Below, piece after piece: positions 62,304 to 64,000 of a stretch of 64,000 nt of DNA; within the stretch, counting starts at the first letter, position 1; each line of letters begins with the position of its first letter. The notes beneath the pieces were generated by a model that saw only the letters and a list, made by a program, of their open reading frames with translations, made no database searches and was not told the origin of the DNA. Location: positions 24,751-88,750 of the forward strand of contig FR880800.1 of NCBI GenBank assembly GCA_000434615.1. Direction: 5' to 3'. Position numbers and translations under genes: made by a program. This DNA comes from Clostridium sp. CAG:510. Lineage in GTDB: Bacteria > Bacillota > Clostridia > Lachnospirales > Lachnospiraceae.

Positions 62304-63143
62304 TTATTCTCCAAAATACTTGGCAGAGATTTCATCATATACACCGTTTTCCTTGATGGCTGCCAGTGCGGCATTCATTTCATCTAAAAGCTCGGTGTCT
62401 TCCTTACGGATACCGAAACCGTAAAGTTCTTCGGTTACCGGGTAGTCCAGAACCTTTACCTTGTCAGACTGGGAAGCGTAAACCTTGGCTGCGGGTCTGC
62501 CGGTGATAACAGCATCTGCCTTGCCGGATTCCAGGGACATGAACATTTCGTTGTTGGTTTCTACTTCCACTCTCTTGATATCCAGATAATTCTCTTCCAG
62601 ATAGGTTACGGACTTGGTACCTACCTGAACGGCTACCTTCTTGTCCTTTAAGTCCTCAATGCCTGAAACGGAATCGTCATCCTTCAGCACCATAATGGAA
62701 AGACCGCCGGGGTAATAGGTATCGGTAAAGCTGATGCTCTCTTTTCTTTCATCGGTGATATACATACCGGATGCAATGACGTCAAATTTCTTGGCGGTCA
62801 GTCCGGGAATGAGGCCCTTGAAATCGGTGTTTACAAACTCTACGTCATCATAGCCCATTTCGGCGCCCAGCGCTCTCATCAGGTCGATATCAAAACCCGT
62901 ATATTCATCGTTTTCCACATACTCAAACGGCTGGAAGGTTGCATCGGTACCTACATACAAAGTACCCTTGCCTCCGGTGGTTGTTTCTGCCGCGCTTTCT
63001 CCTGCCGTTGTTTCCTCGGAAACGGTGGATTCTGTTTTGCTTTCTGCGGGAGTACTTTCCTTCGGTGCTGCGCTGCCGCCGCATCCTGCCAGGGCTCCCA
63101 TAACCATAACTGCTGTCAACATTGCGATAATTTTTTTCTTCAT
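62304..63143 (-). CDS. Polar amino-acid-binding lipoprotein
   Basis: 279 residues. The lipobox is GALAGCGGS with the lipidated cysteine near residue 20, then a Ser/Thr/Glu-rich linker and the family 3 binding domain (TDATFQPFEYVENDEYTGF, the typical ligand region). It captures an amino acid, possibly arginine, glutamine or another polar type, and delivers it to the permease. GGAGG precedes MKKKIIAM. Confidence 0.93.
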   Translation of the reverse strand: MKKKIIAMLTAVMVMGALAGCGGSAAPKESTPAESKTESTVSEETTAGESAAETTTGGKGTLYVGTDATFQPFEYVENDEYTGFDIDLMRALGAEMGYDDVEFVNTDFKGLIPGLTAKKFDVIASGMYITDERKESISFTDTYYPGGLSIMVLKDDDSVSGIEDLKDKKVAVQVGTKSVTYLEENYLDIKRVEVETNNEMFMSLESGKADAVITGRPAAKVYASQSDKVKVLDYPVTEELYGFGIRKEDTELLDEMNAALAAIKENGVYDEISAKYFGE

Positions 63144-63183
63144 AGTTTTGTCCTCCTTCAAGTAAAATGACTTTGCTATATAC

Positions 63184-63214
63184 AAAAAAGCGCACAGATT
63201 TTCCATCTGTACGC
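63184..63214 (-). terminator. Terminator between the amidohydrolase and the ABC transporter genes
   Basis: GCGTACAGAT pairs with ATCTGTGCGC (63190-63199 / 63205-63214 on the plus strand), followed on the minus strand by TTTTTTG. It closes the amidohydrolase unit. Confidence 0.85.
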
Positions 63215-63250
63215 CTTTGTACCAAATTAACCGTCAGCACATTTGCTGCT

Positions 63251-63802
63251 CTATACGCTCTGAAATTTTTTCATTAACTTCTTTACTCTTTCTGTTACCA
63301 TTTCTTCCGAAAGAGTATCCATATGCCCTCTGTCCACGGTTGTCCTGCCGTTTACCACGACCTTACGGATAGCGGTGGGCTGCATGGAGTAGACAATATT
63401 GGGAAGAAGCTGTTCATAATTGTCAAACATGGGCTGCATGGAAAAATCGTTCAAATCAAGTCCCACTAAATCTGCCCGGCAGCCTTCCCTGATTTCGCCG
63501 ATTGGCAAATCTAAAATCTTTCCGCCGTTCTTTGTACCGAAATCAAATGCCACGTCGGAGTCAATGGTGAGGGCATCTAACTTGTCCGCTTTCTGTAACA
63601 GGGATGCCATACGCATTTCTTCAAACACGCTGATACGGTTGTTGCTGCATGCCCCGTCCGTACCGACGCCGATGGTCACACCGTTCTTCACCATTTCCTT
63701 TATATTGGTAACGCCGTCCGCCAAAAACATGTTGCTGGACGGACAGTAGGCTAAGCTTGCCTTTTTGTCACAGAACAGCTTCAGTTCGTTTTCATCCAGC
63801 CA
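63251..63802 (-). pseudogene. 3' part of an amidohydrolase (MtaD/guanine-deaminase-like), cut at a junction
   Basis: About 183 residues from the C-terminal half of a metal-dependent amidohydrolase: LAYCPSSNMFLADG, the metal-binding aspartate in IGVGTDGACSNN, GRTTVDRGHMDTLS near the end. The N-terminal metal-binding HxH and substrate regions are absent. Upstream the frame continues without a break into VirD4-type sequence, joined at a shared tryptophan codon (63800-63802). As it stands it could not be a working enzyme. It is either truncated by recombination or by an assembly join. Confidence 0.8.
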
Positions 63803-64000
63803 GCGGGCCGAACCATATTCCAAACCATGTCGATATTTCTTGGCGTTCTTGCTTTTAAGATACACCGCCAGCCTCAGACTGCCTCCACAACACAGTCCTA
63901 CCAACAAGTCCAATGGATGCAGGCTTGGCCAGAAACTTTGCAACGCCCCAGGCAGAACCGCAACCAGCGAAAGAAACTTTTCTGAAGCATCCGCCCCTTG
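63800..64000 (-). CDS. N-terminal fragment of a VirD4/TraG-type conjugation coupling protein
   Basis: The last 201 bases read in frame as LPGALQSFWPSLHPLDLL, LRLAVYLKSKNAKKYRHG and LEYGSARW, the membrane-proximal part typical of type IV coupling proteins of Firmicute conjugative elements, which would continue with GTxxD and the ATPase. Instead the frame passes into amidohydrolase sequence. The upstream part of this gene lies outside the window. Confidence 0.72.

Overview
The window looks like the chromosome of an anaerobic, butyrate-forming Lachnospiraceae bacterium (Clostridia). The main signs are an intact thl-crt-hbd-bcd-etfB-etfA cluster, purine-spacer GGAGG ribosome-binding sites on most genes, and many protein families typical of that group (DUF4317, DegV, NlpC/P60 with SH3, long HPF, DUF368, BioY, ANTAR regulator beside glutamine synthetase). 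Most genes lie on the minus strand. No rRNA or tRNA gene and no CRISPR array was seen. The far right end (about 63.8 kb onward) is an abrupt join to conjugation-type sequence.

Layout. 1-5.8 kb: the central butyryl-CoA pathway, acetoacetyl-CoA thiolase to the electron-transferring flavoprotein, read right to left, with etfA running off the left edge. 5.9-12.8 kb: cell-envelope and stress genes (M23 peptidase, ribosome hibernation factor, NlpC/P60 peptidase, thioredoxin reductase, a short-chain reductase, a CNNM/CorC membrane protein), with a hairpin-rich intergenic element at 8.16-8.34 kb and an unlisted 36-codon gene at 12.9 kb. 13.1-19 kb: a DUF1538 membrane protein with a tandem P-II-like protein, DUF4317, a DegV lipid-binding protein behind a promoter holding a perfect 16-bp palindrome, and a single reading frame that fuses dihydrofolate reductase to ArgC. 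19.9-28.6 kb: a long unit headed by a ZTP (pfl) riboswitch: IMP cyclohydrolase, stand-alone AICAR formyltransferase, a DHH phosphoesterase overlapping a TIR-transmembrane-propeller protein, glnS and a DUF2225 protein. 28.6-35.4 kb: a PocR/GAF/GGDEF/EAL protein, bioY and birA divergent around BirA-type operators, and guaB.

35.5-44.5 kb: an ECF sigma factor, its membrane anti-sigma and a flippase-like protein, a small alarmone synthetase, and a sugar group (aldose epimerase, mannose-6-phosphate isomerase, alpha-galactosidase, AraC regulator). 44.5-52.5 kb: a heterodimeric ABC exporter, a LytTR-PAS regulator, dapF, an ANTAR regulator and a type I glutamine synthetase with an altered metal-ligand motif. 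52.5-53.3 kb: a type III toxin-antitoxin locus of the CptIN kind, with promoter, two RNA repeats, terminator and endoribonuclease gene. 53.3-63.1 kb: Hsp33, a methyltransferase, DUF368, hisC, a Cys/His- and Gly-rich surface protein, a glycosyltransferase, a cytidylate-kinase-like protein and a polar amino-acid ABC transporter. 63.25-64 kb: the 3' part of an amidohydrolase joined in frame to the N-terminus of a VirD4/TraG coupling protein.

The most noteworthy items are the type III toxin-antitoxin locus, the DHFR-ArgC fusion, the ZTP-riboswitch unit that also carries a TIR/DHH pair, the VirD4 junction and the unlisted small gene. All functional calls rest on reading motifs by eye; no database search was possible.
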